64,000 nucleotides of DNA from IMG/VR virus record IMGVR_UViG_3300034105_003151, positions 62,001-126,000 of that record. One strand, given 5' to 3'. How positions within the stretch are numbered: the stretch's first letter is position 1; every line of letters starts with the position of its first letter. The stretch is from a virus. The notes beneath the pieces were generated by a model. That model was not told the DNA's origin. It ran no database searches and saw nothing but the letters and a program-made list of their open reading frames with translations. Positions 52,193 to 58,061 of this stretch are shown here, in pieces. The position numbers and the translations under genes are program-made.

Positions 52193-52396
52193 ATGACTGT
52201 TTACCTTGTTTTTACAACTATGCTTGATCAAACCTCTTTTGTGGGTGCTTATCAAACCCGCGAACTAGCCGATGAAACAATCAAGATGCTTAAGAGTGTT
52301 CAGTTCGTTGGTAAAGAATACTGGGTGATCGAAGAACCAGTTGTAACAAAACTGTATGAAGTCGATCCTTGGCTCGGAGCCAATCGAAACACTTAG
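52193..52396 (+). CDS. hypothetical 67-residue protein, strand-helix family
   Basis: MTVYLVFTTMLDQTSFVGAY then TRELADETIKMLKSV, same plan as the preceding gene. Last gene before element 7. Confidence 0.6.
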   Translation: MTVYLVFTTMLDQTSFVGAYQTRELADETIKMLKSVQFVGKEYWVIEEPVVTKLYEVDPWLGANRNT

Positions 52397-52412
52397 TACG
52401 ATACGAACTTGA

Positions 52413-52494
52413 CGCAAACCCTTGCTGCGTAAGGACTTACGGCGAGGGCGGCGGGCCGCGTTTGACGCAAACCCTTTGGAGGCAACAACTTACG
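52413..52494 (+). repeat. intergenic element 7 (two arms)
   Basis: Left arm 52413-52441, 24-bp core, right arm 52466-52494. A half copy of the 3' hairpin (CCTTACGG) follows. Confidence 0.9.
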
Positions 52495-52517
52495 TCAACC
52501 TTACGGAAAATTCAGAA

Positions 52518-52545
52518 TTGACATTTGAGAAAGTTGTGGTATAAT
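52518..52545 (+). promoter_or_regulatory. promoter, heptamer after -10
   Basis: TTGACA, 16-bp spacer, TATAAT then GTCGATA. No ORF starts before the next promoter. Confidence 0.8.
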
Positions 52546-52549
52546 GTCG

Positions 52550-52632
52550 ATAGTGATAGGAGAGGGATGGTTGGAGTAGGACTGTCCAATCTAATCATCA
52601 CCAGTTGGCCCCGTAGTCAGTAGTCAGTGGGC
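52550..52632 (+). ncRNA. candidate small structured RNA
   Basis: Transcript from the promoter at 52518 covers about 85 bases without an ORF. GGTTGG/CCAATC can pair around AGTAGGACTGT, and outer GTGAT/ATCAC adds to the stem. It ends in repeated GTAGTCAGTAGTCAGT before the next promoter at 52633. It could alternatively be a 5' leader. Confidence 0.35.
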
Positions 52633-52660
52633 TTGACAAGTAAAGATTTCTTGGTAGAAT
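52633..52660 (+). promoter_or_regulatory. promoter, heptamer after -10
   Basis: TTGACA, 16-bp spacer, TAGAAT then GTCGATA. Confidence 0.8.
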
Positions 52661-52679
52661 GTCGATAAAGGAGAAAAGC

Positions 52680-52838
52680 ATGATTCTTGCTCTACAGGTT
52701 GCTGGTCTGTTTTTTGGTATCTGGTTCGCATCTGTGAATATTGCTAATATTATTCATGGATATGCAGTGAATTGGAAGAATATGCTGGTTATGTCTGCGG
52801 CATGGACTTCATTCATTACTGCGACATGGTTGATTTAA
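52680..52838 (+). CDS. 52-residue membrane protein
   Basis: ATG 52680 behind AAGGAGAAAAGC. Two hydrophobic segments (LALQVAGLFFGIWFASVNIA and MLVMSAAWTSFITATWLI) predict two membrane passes. Possible roles include holin, superinfection exclusion or spanin partner; none is shown. Confidence 0.65.
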   Translation: MILALQVAGLFFGIWFASVNIANIIHGYAVNWKNMLVMSAAWTSFITATWLI

Positions 52839-52854
52839 AAAAGGGAAAATAATA

Positions 52855-53163
52855 ATGGGACTACAAGCACTGATTAATGCTCTCGCCGCTGCTGACCAAG
52901 ATTACGTCGCTCCGTTTGGGTTTGGATCGCCCGATAGTTATCGTGGTTACTATTTTGACGTAGCTTTCGAACCTGAACGAAATGTGACTGTCGCATCAAT
53001 GCTTGCTCATGCGAAGAGTGCATTGGGAGCAACATTTACAGGATATAAGGGTGGAGAGTATGTGATGGGTCCACATACGGACTGCTATATTGCACAATAT
53101 GGTGAATGTTATGGAGATAAGATTGGCCCCGTCTTGGTTGCTTATCTTACGGGTCAGGCTTGA
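52855..53163 (+). CDS. conserved phage protein, 102 residues
   Basis: FGSPDSYRGYYFDVAFEPER, NVTVASMLAHAKSALG and TFTGYKGGEYVMGPHT fit a widespread small phage family of unknown function. The stop TGA is embedded in the next promoter's TTGACT. Confidence 0.75.
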   Translation: MGLQALINALAAADQDYVAPFGFGSPDSYRGYYFDVAFEPERNVTVASMLAHAKSALGATFTGYKGGEYVMGPHTDCYIAQYGECYGDKIGPVLVAYLTGQA

Positions 53164-53187
53164 CTTTTCTGCGTAGCATGATACAAT
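53160..53187 (+). promoter_or_regulatory. promoter overlapping a stop codon, no heptamer
   Basis: TTGACT, 16-bp spacer, TACAAT. The -35 box contains the upstream TGA. Confidence 0.7.
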
Positions 53188-53207
53188 TATCCAAAAGGAA
53201 AACTTCG

Positions 53208-53423
53208 ATGAAAATCAGTATGTGTATTGGCAATTGGGTTGCTTTCAGAGAGATAAAGCCCAACACTCTTTTCCAATTTTGTGAAAGGACATATCTCAAA
53301 CTTGACGAACAAAATCTATGTGGTGTCAATCTTCATTCTGCCACAATCACTCATTTTGAGGAAGAGGATGTTGTTATCCCGCTAGAGTCCAATATTCTGA
53401 TAGTACATCCAGTTGTAGACTAA
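53208..53423 (+). CDS. VxFRDI family small protein (copy 1)
   Basis: 71 residues. WVAFREIKPNTLFQF, LKLDEQN and VVIPLESNILIVHP follow a pattern repeated in four other genes here: V-x-F-[KRE]-[DES]-[IL]-x-x-G-x-x-F ... V-x-P-[LI]-[ND]-x-x-L. Phage family of unknown function, beta-rich. ATG 53208 behind AAAAGGAAAACTTCG. Confidence 0.7.
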   Translation: MKISMCIGNWVAFREIKPNTLFQFCERTYLKLDEQNLCGVNLHSATITHFEEEDVVIPLESNILIVHPVVD

Positions 53424-53440
53424 CAAAAAAGGAGAAAGTA

Positions 53441-53659
53441 ATGATTTTTGAACGAGCAAAGCCAAAAGTTACATCTGTGGAGTTTCGGGATCTCCCCTTT
53501 GGTGCTAATTTCATATATGGGGGCGAACTATTTCTCAAGGTGATTAATCCAACCTCCGATAATAATTCTGTTGGTCTTGAGGCCAACCGCATGTGGTGGT
53601 TTGGTAAAGACATTGTGGTTACTCCCACTAAAGTCAAGATAGTTGAGGTGACAGAATGA
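53441..53659 (+). CDS. VxFRDI family small protein (copy 2)
   Basis: 72 residues. VEFRDLPFGANFIYGGELFL, GLEANRMWWFG and VVTPTKVKIVEV fit the family. Start behind AAAAAGGAGAAAGTA. Confidence 0.7.
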   Translation: MIFERAKPKVTSVEFRDLPFGANFIYGGELFLKVINPTSDNNSVGLEANRMWWFGKDIVVTPTKVKIVEVTE

Positions 53660-53817
53660 AATGCTACTATGTTGTTTATAAAGCAACTCCAAATAGTATT
53701 GTCGAGGCGAGAGCCGTCATAACCGAAAATATTGACGATTACTTTCCTACTGGAACAATTATCCTCGATATTTATGAAATGATTAGTATGTCTGATAAGA
53801 CAGGAGTTGTGAAATAA
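53656..53817 (+). CDS. hypothetical 53-residue protein
   Basis: ATG 53656 overlaps the previous stop (ATGA). MKCYYVVYKATPNSIVEARA then FPTGTIILDIYEMISM; strand-rich, no family recognised. Confidence 0.6.
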   Translation: MKCYYVVYKATPNSIVEARAVITENIDDYFPTGTIILDIYEMISMSDKTGVVK

Positions 53818-53821
53818 TCAA

Positions 53822-54058
53822 ATGAAAAGTATGCTCAAGGTTAGCCACAAAACTGTTATTGAGAATCAGGGGCCGTGCGGAACTGGCTGGGATGATTATT
53901 CTTGGGAGGTAGCATATCATGATGGTACTGATCCATCTTTTACTATCTCATACATTGAAGTATCGGACTACAAGAACAATCAGCACAACAATATGACAGT
54001 GGAGGAAGCCGTCCAGATTGCCCGTGCTATCCTTAGAATGGTGGGAGAAAAAGAATGA
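53822..54058 (+). CDS. hypothetical 78-residue protein
   Basis: Strand region (CGTGWDDYSWEVAYHDG; FTISYIEVSDYKN) then a helix (TVEEAVQIARAILRMVG). The stop TGA abuts element 8 without a gap. Confidence 0.65.
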   Translation: MKSMLKVSHKTVIENQGPCGTGWDDYSWEVAYHDGTDPSFTISYIEVSDYKNNQHNNMTVEEAVQIARAILRMVGEKE

Positions 54059-54059
54059 A

Positions 54060-54108
54060 CGTAAACCCGTGTGGCGTAAGCACTTACGTCAAATCGGGCG
54101 GGCCGCGA
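54060..54108 (+). repeat. intergenic element 8 (left arm and core)
   Basis: Left arm 54060-54088 overlaps the region just past the stop codon; core CGGGCGGGCCGCG follows. No right arm. Confidence 0.8.
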
Positions 54109-54161
54109 AAATCGTGCCAAAGAATTTTGCGATTTTGCAGAAAGATTTCTCTAGATTCTGC

Positions 54162-54189
54162 TTGACGGTGCCGATAAATATGGTATACT
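54162..54189 (+). promoter_or_regulatory. promoter, heptamer variant in spacer
   Basis: TTGACG, 16-bp spacer with CCGATA, TATACT. Confidence 0.75.
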
Positions 54190-54208
54190 TAGAGCATCAC
54201 AAGGAGAA

Positions 54209-54511
54209 ATGAAAGTGGAACATAACGGATTCAAGAACAAAGCAACGTGGCTCGTCTCGCTCTGGCTGAATAACCAAGAGCATATCTATACCCATTGGCG
54301 GAATGTCGCCCACACCATTGGCAGACAATATCCTCCTATGAATGAGGCTGTGGTTCGGCTCGCGGATCGATTGGAAGATTGTTTTCAGAGTATGGCCGTT
54401 GATGCTCTTGAAACCAATCCAATGTTTGTCGATATTCTTCAATCGGCTCTGGCCGATGTTGATTGGAAAACGATTGCTGGACATTTCATCGATGCGGCAG
54501 CGGGTGCTTGA
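54209..54511 (+). CDS. conserved phage protein, 100 residues (NGFKNKATWLV family)
   Basis: The opening MKVEHNGFKNKATWLVSLWL is a recognisable start of a widespread phage family; the rest is helical (VVRLADRLEDCFQSMAVDA). Function unknown. The stop codon lies inside the next promoter. Confidence 0.75.
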   Translation: MKVEHNGFKNKATWLVSLWLNNQEHIYTHWRNVAHTIGRQYPPMNEAVVRLADRLEDCFQSMAVDALETNPMFVDILQSALADVDWKTIAGHFIDAAAGA

Positions 54512-54535
54512 CAAACTCTTTTCGTGTGTTAGAAT
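54508..54535 (+). promoter_or_regulatory. promoter overlapping a stop codon, no heptamer
   Basis: TTGACA with TGA of the upstream gene, 16-bp spacer, TAGAAT. Confidence 0.75.
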
Positions 54536-54557
54536 ACGGATTCACAAGGAGAAAATC

Positions 54558-54731
54558 ATGCGGGACTTTGATGAAATCAACTTGATTCTTGACCAGCTTC
54601 ACGCCGAAGGAATGGTAGAGCCGGTAGTCGAGCCTATTGATGATCCTTCCCTCCAAATTGACTTTTACGATTGGGCAGAAATCGTGGGAATTGATGTTGA
54701 CGAATGGGCACCGGAGGAGTACAATGCCTGA
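54558..54731 (+). CDS. hypothetical acidic 57-residue protein
   Basis: MRDFDEINLILDQLHAEGMV, then DFYDWAEIVGIDVDEWAPEE. Acidic, no known family. Its tail contains GGAGGA, the ribosome-binding site of the next micro-ORF. Confidence 0.65.
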   Translation: MRDFDEINLILDQLHAEGMVEPVVEPIDDPSLQIDFYDWAEIVGIDVDEWAPEEYNA

Positions 54732-54795
54732 ATCATTTCTGGTCTTTGGTTTCTGGATCATGGTTTCAATTATGTTTCTAACCTACAAGGAATAA
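54724..54795 (+). CDS. 23-residue membrane micropeptide
   Basis: ATG 54724 sits eight bases after GGAGG. The product has one hydrophobic stretch (FLVFGFWIMVSIMFLTY) and could span the membrane. Very short, but the ribosome-binding site is the best in the region. Confidence 0.5.
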   Translation: MPESFLVFGFWIMVSIMFLTYKE

Positions 54796-54800
54796 ATATC

Positions 54801-54953
54801 ATGGGTTTTAATGATCATGACAACACGGAACACGATTCCGATTTCTACGATTCCGTGGGCGATGTAATGGACGGAGATCACGATTCCGCCATGCGTGATG
54901 CGGGATGGGGGACGGACGAGGATTATGGATTTTTCGGTGGCGATGACGATTGA
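54801..54953 (+). CDS. extremely Asp-rich 50-residue protein
   Basis: Product MGFNDHDNTEHDSDFYDSVG... ends GGDDD; roughly a third of residues are Asp. DNA mimicry or metal binding are possibilities. Its stop lies inside the next promoter. Confidence 0.6.
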   Translation: MGFNDHDNTEHDSDFYDSVGDVMDGDHDSAMRDAGWGTDEDYGFFGGDDD

Positions 54954-54977
54954 CAAAACGTTTTGTTGTGGTATACT
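54950..54977 (+). promoter_or_regulatory. promoter overlapping a stop codon; CGATA after -10
   Basis: TTGACA containing the upstream TGA, 16-bp spacer, TATACT then TCGATA. Confidence 0.75.
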
Positions 54978-55020
54978 TCGATAGTTGTTTGGATTTTCTT
55001 TCACAAAGGGATTTTTTAGT

Positions 55021-55452
55021 ATGAATAATGTCAGTTTTTCTGTTGCTCTTTTTGTTGTCGCTCTTGTTGGTGCGGTGGTTGGTTATCTGGCCTATAACAG
55101 TGCATATGGTGGACTCAAGTATAGGCTGAATAAGGTTAGTCTGACCAATGCCCAAAAGGGTGAGGTTTATAACTTTACTTATTGCCAGCCTCTTAGTGGA
55201 AAGCGTGAACGTTATCTGGCAAGGGTTGAGAATGTTAATCTGCTGACTGCACAACAGATCAGTAGACTTAATACTCATAGTAATTATCGTGCTAATGATC
55301 CTTCATTTGAGCGTAGTAGCACTCTTGTTACTGTTCGTACTTATGATGGTCAGATTCGGAATGTGTATGCTGAACGTTGTGTAAATGTACGCAAGCCTTA
55401 TCTTGGACAAAAGCTGTTTGGTATGCCCAAGGTTGCGGCATATCTGCTCTAA
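55021..55452 (+). CDS. membrane-anchored protein, 143 residues
   Basis: One N-terminal membrane segment (VALFVVALVGAVVGYLAY), then a soluble domain: KGEVYNFTYCQPLSGKRERY, HSNYRANDPSFERSSTLVTV and QIRNVYAERCVNV. That pattern resembles a small phage domain of unknown function. ATG 55021 follows a weak ribosome-binding region. Confidence 0.65.
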   Translation: MNNVSFSVALFVVALVGAVVGYLAYNSAYGGLKYRLNKVSLTNAQKGEVYNFTYCQPLSGKRERYLARVENVNLLTAQQISRLNTHSNYRANDPSFERSSTLVTVRTYDGQIRNVYAERCVNVRKPYLGQKLFGMPKVAAYLL

Positions 55453-55472
55453 AAACGAGCAACGCTACTCGC

Positions 55473-55554
55473 CGTAAACCCTTTGTGCGTAAGCACTTAG
55501 GGCACGGCGGGCGGGCCGTTTTTGACGTAAGTCTTTATGCAGTAAGGGGTTGAG
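55473..55554 (+). repeat. intergenic element 9 (two arms)
   Basis: Left arm 55473-55501, 24-bp core, right arm 55526-55554. Confidence 0.9.
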
Positions 55555-55579
55555 TCGAGTTTTTTTCTAAAGGTTCGTG

Positions 55580-55607
55580 TTGACACTGGACGATAAGATG
55601 GTATGAT
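55580..55607 (+). promoter_or_regulatory. promoter, heptamer in spacer
   Basis: TTGACA, 16-bp spacer with GACGATA, TATGAT. Confidence 0.75.
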
Positions 55608-55627
55608 TCGTAAACGGAGGCTGACCA

Positions 55628-55780
55628 ATGAGTTACGTTTGGTGGGTGATTGTGGGATGTAGGAGAGTTGGGTATGTTGAGAGTCCTAGTGAAATTGGGG
55701 CGACTAGGGCGGCAAAAGAGAAGTTTGGTGATTCCGCCTGGGTTGAGAGGTACTCGGATATGAATGTGTGTAACTTCTAA
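55628..55780 (+). CDS. hypothetical 50-residue protein
   Basis: MSYVWWVIVGCRRVGYVESP then a helix (EIGATRAAKEKFG). Strand-helix layout as in other small genes here. Start behind CGGAGGCTGACC. Confidence 0.6.
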   Translation: MSYVWWVIVGCRRVGYVESPSEIGATRAAKEKFGDSAWVERYSDMNVCNF

Positions 55781-55828
55781 ACCCTCCTGTTTGTGCCGCT
55801 GTGCGTTAGTCAGTTAAAGACTATGGGG

Positions 55829-55857
55829 TTGACAGGTCGATAAAACGATGGTAGAAT
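55829..55857 (+). promoter_or_regulatory. promoter, heptamer in spacer
   Basis: TTGACA, 17-bp spacer with GTCGATA, TAGAAT. Confidence 0.75.
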
Positions 55858-55875
55858 GGTGGAAAAGAGGATAAA

Positions 55876-56043
55876 ATGAGAACATTTGCTCAATTTGAAC
55901 AATGGGCCAAAAGTATTGGCTACGTTGTAGAGAGGGTTGGTCGGCGTATTGAATGGTATCATAAGGATAATCATAGTATTATTGGAGTGTGTTCTACTAT
56001 CCAACAAACTATTGATGAAATCTGTGATGATATTCTAGCTTGA
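55876..56043 (+). CDS. hypothetical 55-residue protein
   Basis: MRTFAQFEQWAKSIGYVVER then RRIEWYHKDNHSIIGVCSTI. Strand-helix layout, no family recognised. The stop lies inside the tRNA-array promoter. Confidence 0.6.
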   Translation: MRTFAQFEQWAKSIGYVVERVGRRIEWYHKDNHSIIGVCSTIQQTIDEICDDILA

Positions 56044-56067
56044 CAAAAACGAGATCTGGTGTATAAT
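56040..56067 (+). promoter_or_regulatory. promoter of the tRNA array, overlapping a stop codon
   Basis: TTGACA, 16-bp spacer, perfect TATAAT; tRNA-Ala begins ten bases downstream. No heptamer. Confidence 0.85.
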
Positions 56068-56076
56068 GGAAGACAC

Positions 56077-56147
56077 GGGCTTGTAGTACAATGGGAGTAC
56101 ATTCGGCTTGCATCCGAAAAATGAGGGTTCGATTCCCTTCCTGTCCA
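56077..56147 (+). tRNA. tRNA-Ala (anticodon TGC), mismatched acceptor stem
   Basis: D, anticodon and T arms fold normally; anticodon loop CTTGCAT. The acceptor GGGCTTG/CCTGTCC has the alanine-type G3-U70 pair but two adjacent mismatches (positions 5-68 and 6-67). No encoded CCA. Confidence 0.7.
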
Positions 56148-56152
56148 CTTAT

Positions 56153-56223
56153 GCGAGTGTAATACAATGGTAGTATGTCTGCCTTCCAAGCAGAACATGG
56201 GAGTTCGATTCCCCCTACTCGCA
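56153..56223 (+). tRNA. tRNA-Gly (anticodon TCC)
   Basis: Acceptor GCGAGTG/TACTCGC, anticodon loop CTTCCAA, T loop TTCGATT. Full cloverleaf, no encoded CCA. Confidence 0.93.
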
Positions 56224-56235
56224 CTTGATGATTTT

Positions 56236-56306
56236 AGGTGAATAGTATAATGGTAGTACCGCCGTCTCCAAAGCGGCTCGCGTGGGTTCGATTCCTACTT
56301 CACCTG
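56236..56306 (+). tRNA. tRNA-Trp (anticodon CCA)
   Basis: Acceptor AGGTGAA/TTCACCT, anticodon loop CTCCAAA, discriminator G. No encoded CCA. Confidence 0.93.
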
Positions 56307-56316
56307 CTTTAGTTAT

Positions 56317-56389
56317 GGTCCGTTGGCCTAGCGGTTAAGGTATCTCGTTTACACCGAGAGGATCGGGGGTTCGAATCCCTCACGGACTA
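56317..56389 (+). tRNA. tRNA-Val (anticodon TAC)
   Basis: Acceptor GGTCCGT/ACGGACT with G1-U72 wobble, anticodon loop TTTACAC, discriminator A. No encoded CCA. Confidence 0.9.
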
Positions 56390-56435
56390 CTTAGAAATGG
56401 TGTATAATTTTGGTATAACAAGAAAGATTATACCA

Positions 56436-56780
56436 ATGACAAAATACACAGAAAAAACTTGTAAGAAACATGGGATTTGTAGATTTGTATTAGAAGGAAG
56501 TGGGTACTACAGGTGTACAAAATGTAGATCTACTGCTGTACATAATAGGCGTAAAAAAGTAAAACTACTATTAGTACAGTACAAAGGTGGTAAGTGTGAA
56601 CAATGCGGCTATAATAAGTGTGTAGCAGCATTAGAGTTTCATCACTTGGACCCTACACAAAAAGACTTTGGTATTGGTGCTAATGGTCATACTTTGGCAC
56701 TAGCAAAATTGAAACAAGAGGTAGATAAATGTATTTTGGTTTGTTCAAATTGTCATAGAGAGATACATGATGCGGGATAG
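56436..56780 (+). CDS. HNH homing-type endonuclease inside the tRNA array
   Basis: 114 residues from ATG 56436 (a start 39 bases upstream would include a TATAAT box). Zinc Cys (CRSTAVHNRRKK region, CEQCGY), ALEFHHLDP (catalytic His), then CILVCSNCHREIH. This is the usual small phage HNH type. The last ten bases, including the stop, lie within the tRNA-Asn gene. Confidence 0.88.
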   Translation: MTKYTEKTCKKHGICRFVLEGSGYYRCTKCRSTAVHNRRKKVKLLLVQYKGGKCEQCGYNKCVAALEFHHLDPTQKDFGIGANGHTLALAKLKQEVDKCILVCSNCHREIHDAG

Positions 56781-56842
56781 CATAACGGTAATGCGCCAAC
56801 CTGTTAAGTTGTCAGATATAGGTTCGATTCCTATTCCCGTAG
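56771..56842 (+). tRNA. tRNA-Asn (anticodon GTT)
   Basis: Acceptor TGCGGGA/TCCCGTA, anticodon loop CTGTTAA, discriminator G. One mismatch at the outer anticodon stem. Its 5' end overlaps the HNH gene by ten bases. Confidence 0.88.
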
Positions 56843-56852
56843 TTTTTAATTT

Positions 56853-56926
56853 GGGCTTGTAGCATAACTGGATAATGCCCCCGACTGTCCATCGGGTGAT
56901 TGCGGGTTCAAATCCCGTCAGGCCCG
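56853..56926 (+). tRNA. tRNA-Asp (anticodon GTC)
   Basis: Acceptor GGGCTTG/CAGGCCC, anticodon loop CTGTCCA, discriminator G. No encoded CCA. Confidence 0.93.
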
Positions 56927-56932
56927 CTTTTT

Positions 56933-57004
56933 GTTGCTCTGGCTGAATGGCAAGGCGAGGGACTGCAAATCCCTTTTTTGTGGGTTCGAATCCCACGGGC
57001 AATT
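56933..57004 (+). tRNA. tRNA-Cys (anticodon GCA)
   Basis: Acceptor GTTGCTC/GGGCAAT, anticodon loop CTGCAAA, discriminator T, as usual for cysteine. No encoded CCA. Confidence 0.9.
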
Positions 57005-57020
57005 CTCAAAGGATAGAATA

Positions 57021-57176
57021 ATGGGAATTAAAACCAATCAATCTATAAAAGCTATCAAAGATTTATGCTTCATGGGCTGCACAACCCGCTGGGCTAAGAA
57101 TCATTCTAATCGCATTTCTAGACGCGATGCTAAGAACGAAATTCGTAAGGAAATACAGTATAAGGTTGAAAATTAA
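57021..57176 (+). CDS. hypothetical basic 51-residue protein
   Basis: MGIKTNQSIKAIKDLCFMGC, then RRDAKNEIRKEIQYKV. Basic and helical; may bind RNA. The ATG follows AAAGGATAGAATA. It lies right after tRNA-Cys. Confidence 0.55.
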   Translation: MGIKTNQSIKAIKDLCFMGCTTRWAKNHSNRISRRDAKNEIRKEIQYKVEN

Positions 57177-57179
57177 AGT

Positions 57180-57225
57180 CGGCCCGCCGGTTTTGACGTA
57201 ACTCCTTATGCAGCAACAACTTACC
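57180..57225 (+). repeat. intergenic element 10 (core remnant and right arm)
   Basis: GGCCCGCCGG core remnant (57181-57190) then right arm 57197-57225. No left arm. Confidence 0.75.
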
Positions 57226-57254
57226 TCAAGCAAATAATTTCTCATGCTATGGGC

Positions 57255-57282
57255 TTGACATGGCCGATACCTATGGTAGAAT
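57255..57282 (+). promoter_or_regulatory. promoter of the tRNA-like RNA
   Basis: TTGACA, 16-bp spacer with CCGATA, TAGAAT. Sole visible product is the RNA starting at about 57298. Confidence 0.8.
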
Positions 57283-57297
57283 GAACGAGTAAGACAT

Positions 57298-57397
57298 GGT
57301 GAAGGTAGCGTAGTGGTAGCGTGAGAGAAGTTCCGAACTGCGATAGCAGAGTAGGCAAGCAAATGCTCTTGTGATGGTTCGATTCCATCCCTTCACC
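57298..57397 (+). ncRNA. aberrant tRNA-like RNA with 8-bp acceptor stem
   Basis: GGTGAAGG/CCTTCACC forms an 8-bp acceptor (as in tRNA-His with G-1:C73, or tRNA-Sec). D arm (GCGT/GCGT) and T arm (GATGG-TTCGATT-CCATC) are intact. Between them are about 50 bases rather than 23: AGAG/CTCT encloses a 38-base loop with AGTT/AACT and CTGC-GATA-GCAG hairpins. No standard anticodon loop is visible. It has its own promoter. Confidence 0.65.
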
Positions 57398-57399
57398 CC

Positions 57400-57427
57400 T
57401 TGACAAACACGCAAAGCGTGATACAAT
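57400..57427 (+). promoter_or_regulatory. promoter with ACGC-AAA-GCGT spacer
   Basis: TTGACA, 16-bp spacer containing an inverted repeat, TACAAT. No heptamer. Drives the structured RNA below. Confidence 0.8.
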
Positions 57428-57433
57428 TCTCGT

Positions 57434-57620
57434 GGACGAATGCGGTTAGATTGGAGTAGCCTAATACTGATGAACTGTGGCAGGGGATAGAACCCTGGTA
57501 GTCATAGTCTTACTGTTTGCTACGCAGAGTCAGTACTTAGCCAATCTACGGGGAGGTCGCGTCCCCGCCACGATTCATACACCCTGCGGGTTCGTAGGTT
57601 GTCCTCAAGGGGGGAGGATG
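57434..57620 (+). ncRNA. candidate structured RNA
   Basis: No ORF from the promoter at 57400 to the gene at 57697. TAGATTGG (57447-57454) pairs with CCAATCTA (57541-57548), enclosing TACTGA/TCAGTA and the CAGGG-GATAGAA-CCCTG hairpin. GTAGC/GCTAC would cross TACTGA/TCAGTA, a possible pseudoknot. GGGGA/TCCCC and ACCC/GGGT hairpins follow. The 3' end is not defined. Confidence 0.5.
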
Positions 57621-57696
57621 TAAAAGACAGTGGGATAGTACTATAGCTCTATTGTTCCATACCCCCACCATACAACTCGTTAGAAAAGGAAAAGAT

Positions 57697-57897
57697 ATGA
57701 AAAGATTGACAATAAACGAAAAACAGGCGGCAAACCTAGTGCTTTGGGTGCAATGGACAAAAGAAGATATGGAGAAGATAGAACATCGATATCGATATAA
57801 TTGTAGTATTGGTGCTAGAGATGGTGATCCAAACGCATTCAAAGAAATGATTGATTCTGTTCTGGAATTGGCTGGAAGCCTTGACATTCTCGCGTAG
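57697..57897 (+). CDS. hypothetical 66-residue helical protein
   Basis: MKRLTINEKQAANLVLWVQW and MIDSVLELAGSLDILA are helical. ATG 57697 follows AAAAGGAAAAGAT. Its 3' end contains the next promoter's -35 box. Confidence 0.65.
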   Translation: MKRLTINEKQAANLVLWVQWTKEDMEKIEHRYRYNCSIGARDGDPNAFKEMIDSVLELAGSLDILA

Positions 57898-57908
57898 TGT
57901 GGTAGAAT
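57881..57908 (+). promoter_or_regulatory. promoter inside a gene's 3' end, no heptamer
   Basis: TTGACA, 16-bp spacer, TAGAAT; overlaps the last codons and stop of the gene at 57697. Confidence 0.75.
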
Positions 57909-57923
57909 AGCAGAAAGAAAACA

Positions 57924-58061
57924 ATGCTTATCCAAACCAAAAATCCCGATCTGTATAGGCTATGGATCGAATACTATGATGCTTTTCGTCCCGACATGAG
58001 AGGATATGAAAAGAGAACCTACGCCTTTTTTAATAGCGAAAAGGGCATTTATCCGGGTTGA
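57924..58061 (+). CDS. hypothetical 45-residue protein
   Basis: MLIQTKNPDLYRLWIEYYDA then RGYEKRTYAFFNSEKG. Aromatic and charged; no family. ATG 57924 behind AGAAAGAAAACA. Stop lies in the next promoter. Confidence 0.55.
   Translation: MLIQTKNPDLYRLWIEYYDAFRPDMRGYEKRTYAFFNSEKGIYPG

Noticed and set aside
57298-57397. Group I intron in a tRNA gene
   Set aside because: The insertion is only about 29 bases, far too short for a self-splicing intron.
57298-57397. True selenocysteine tRNA
   Set aside because: The 8-bp acceptor fits, but no TCA anticodon in a seven-base loop is present and the D arm is short.
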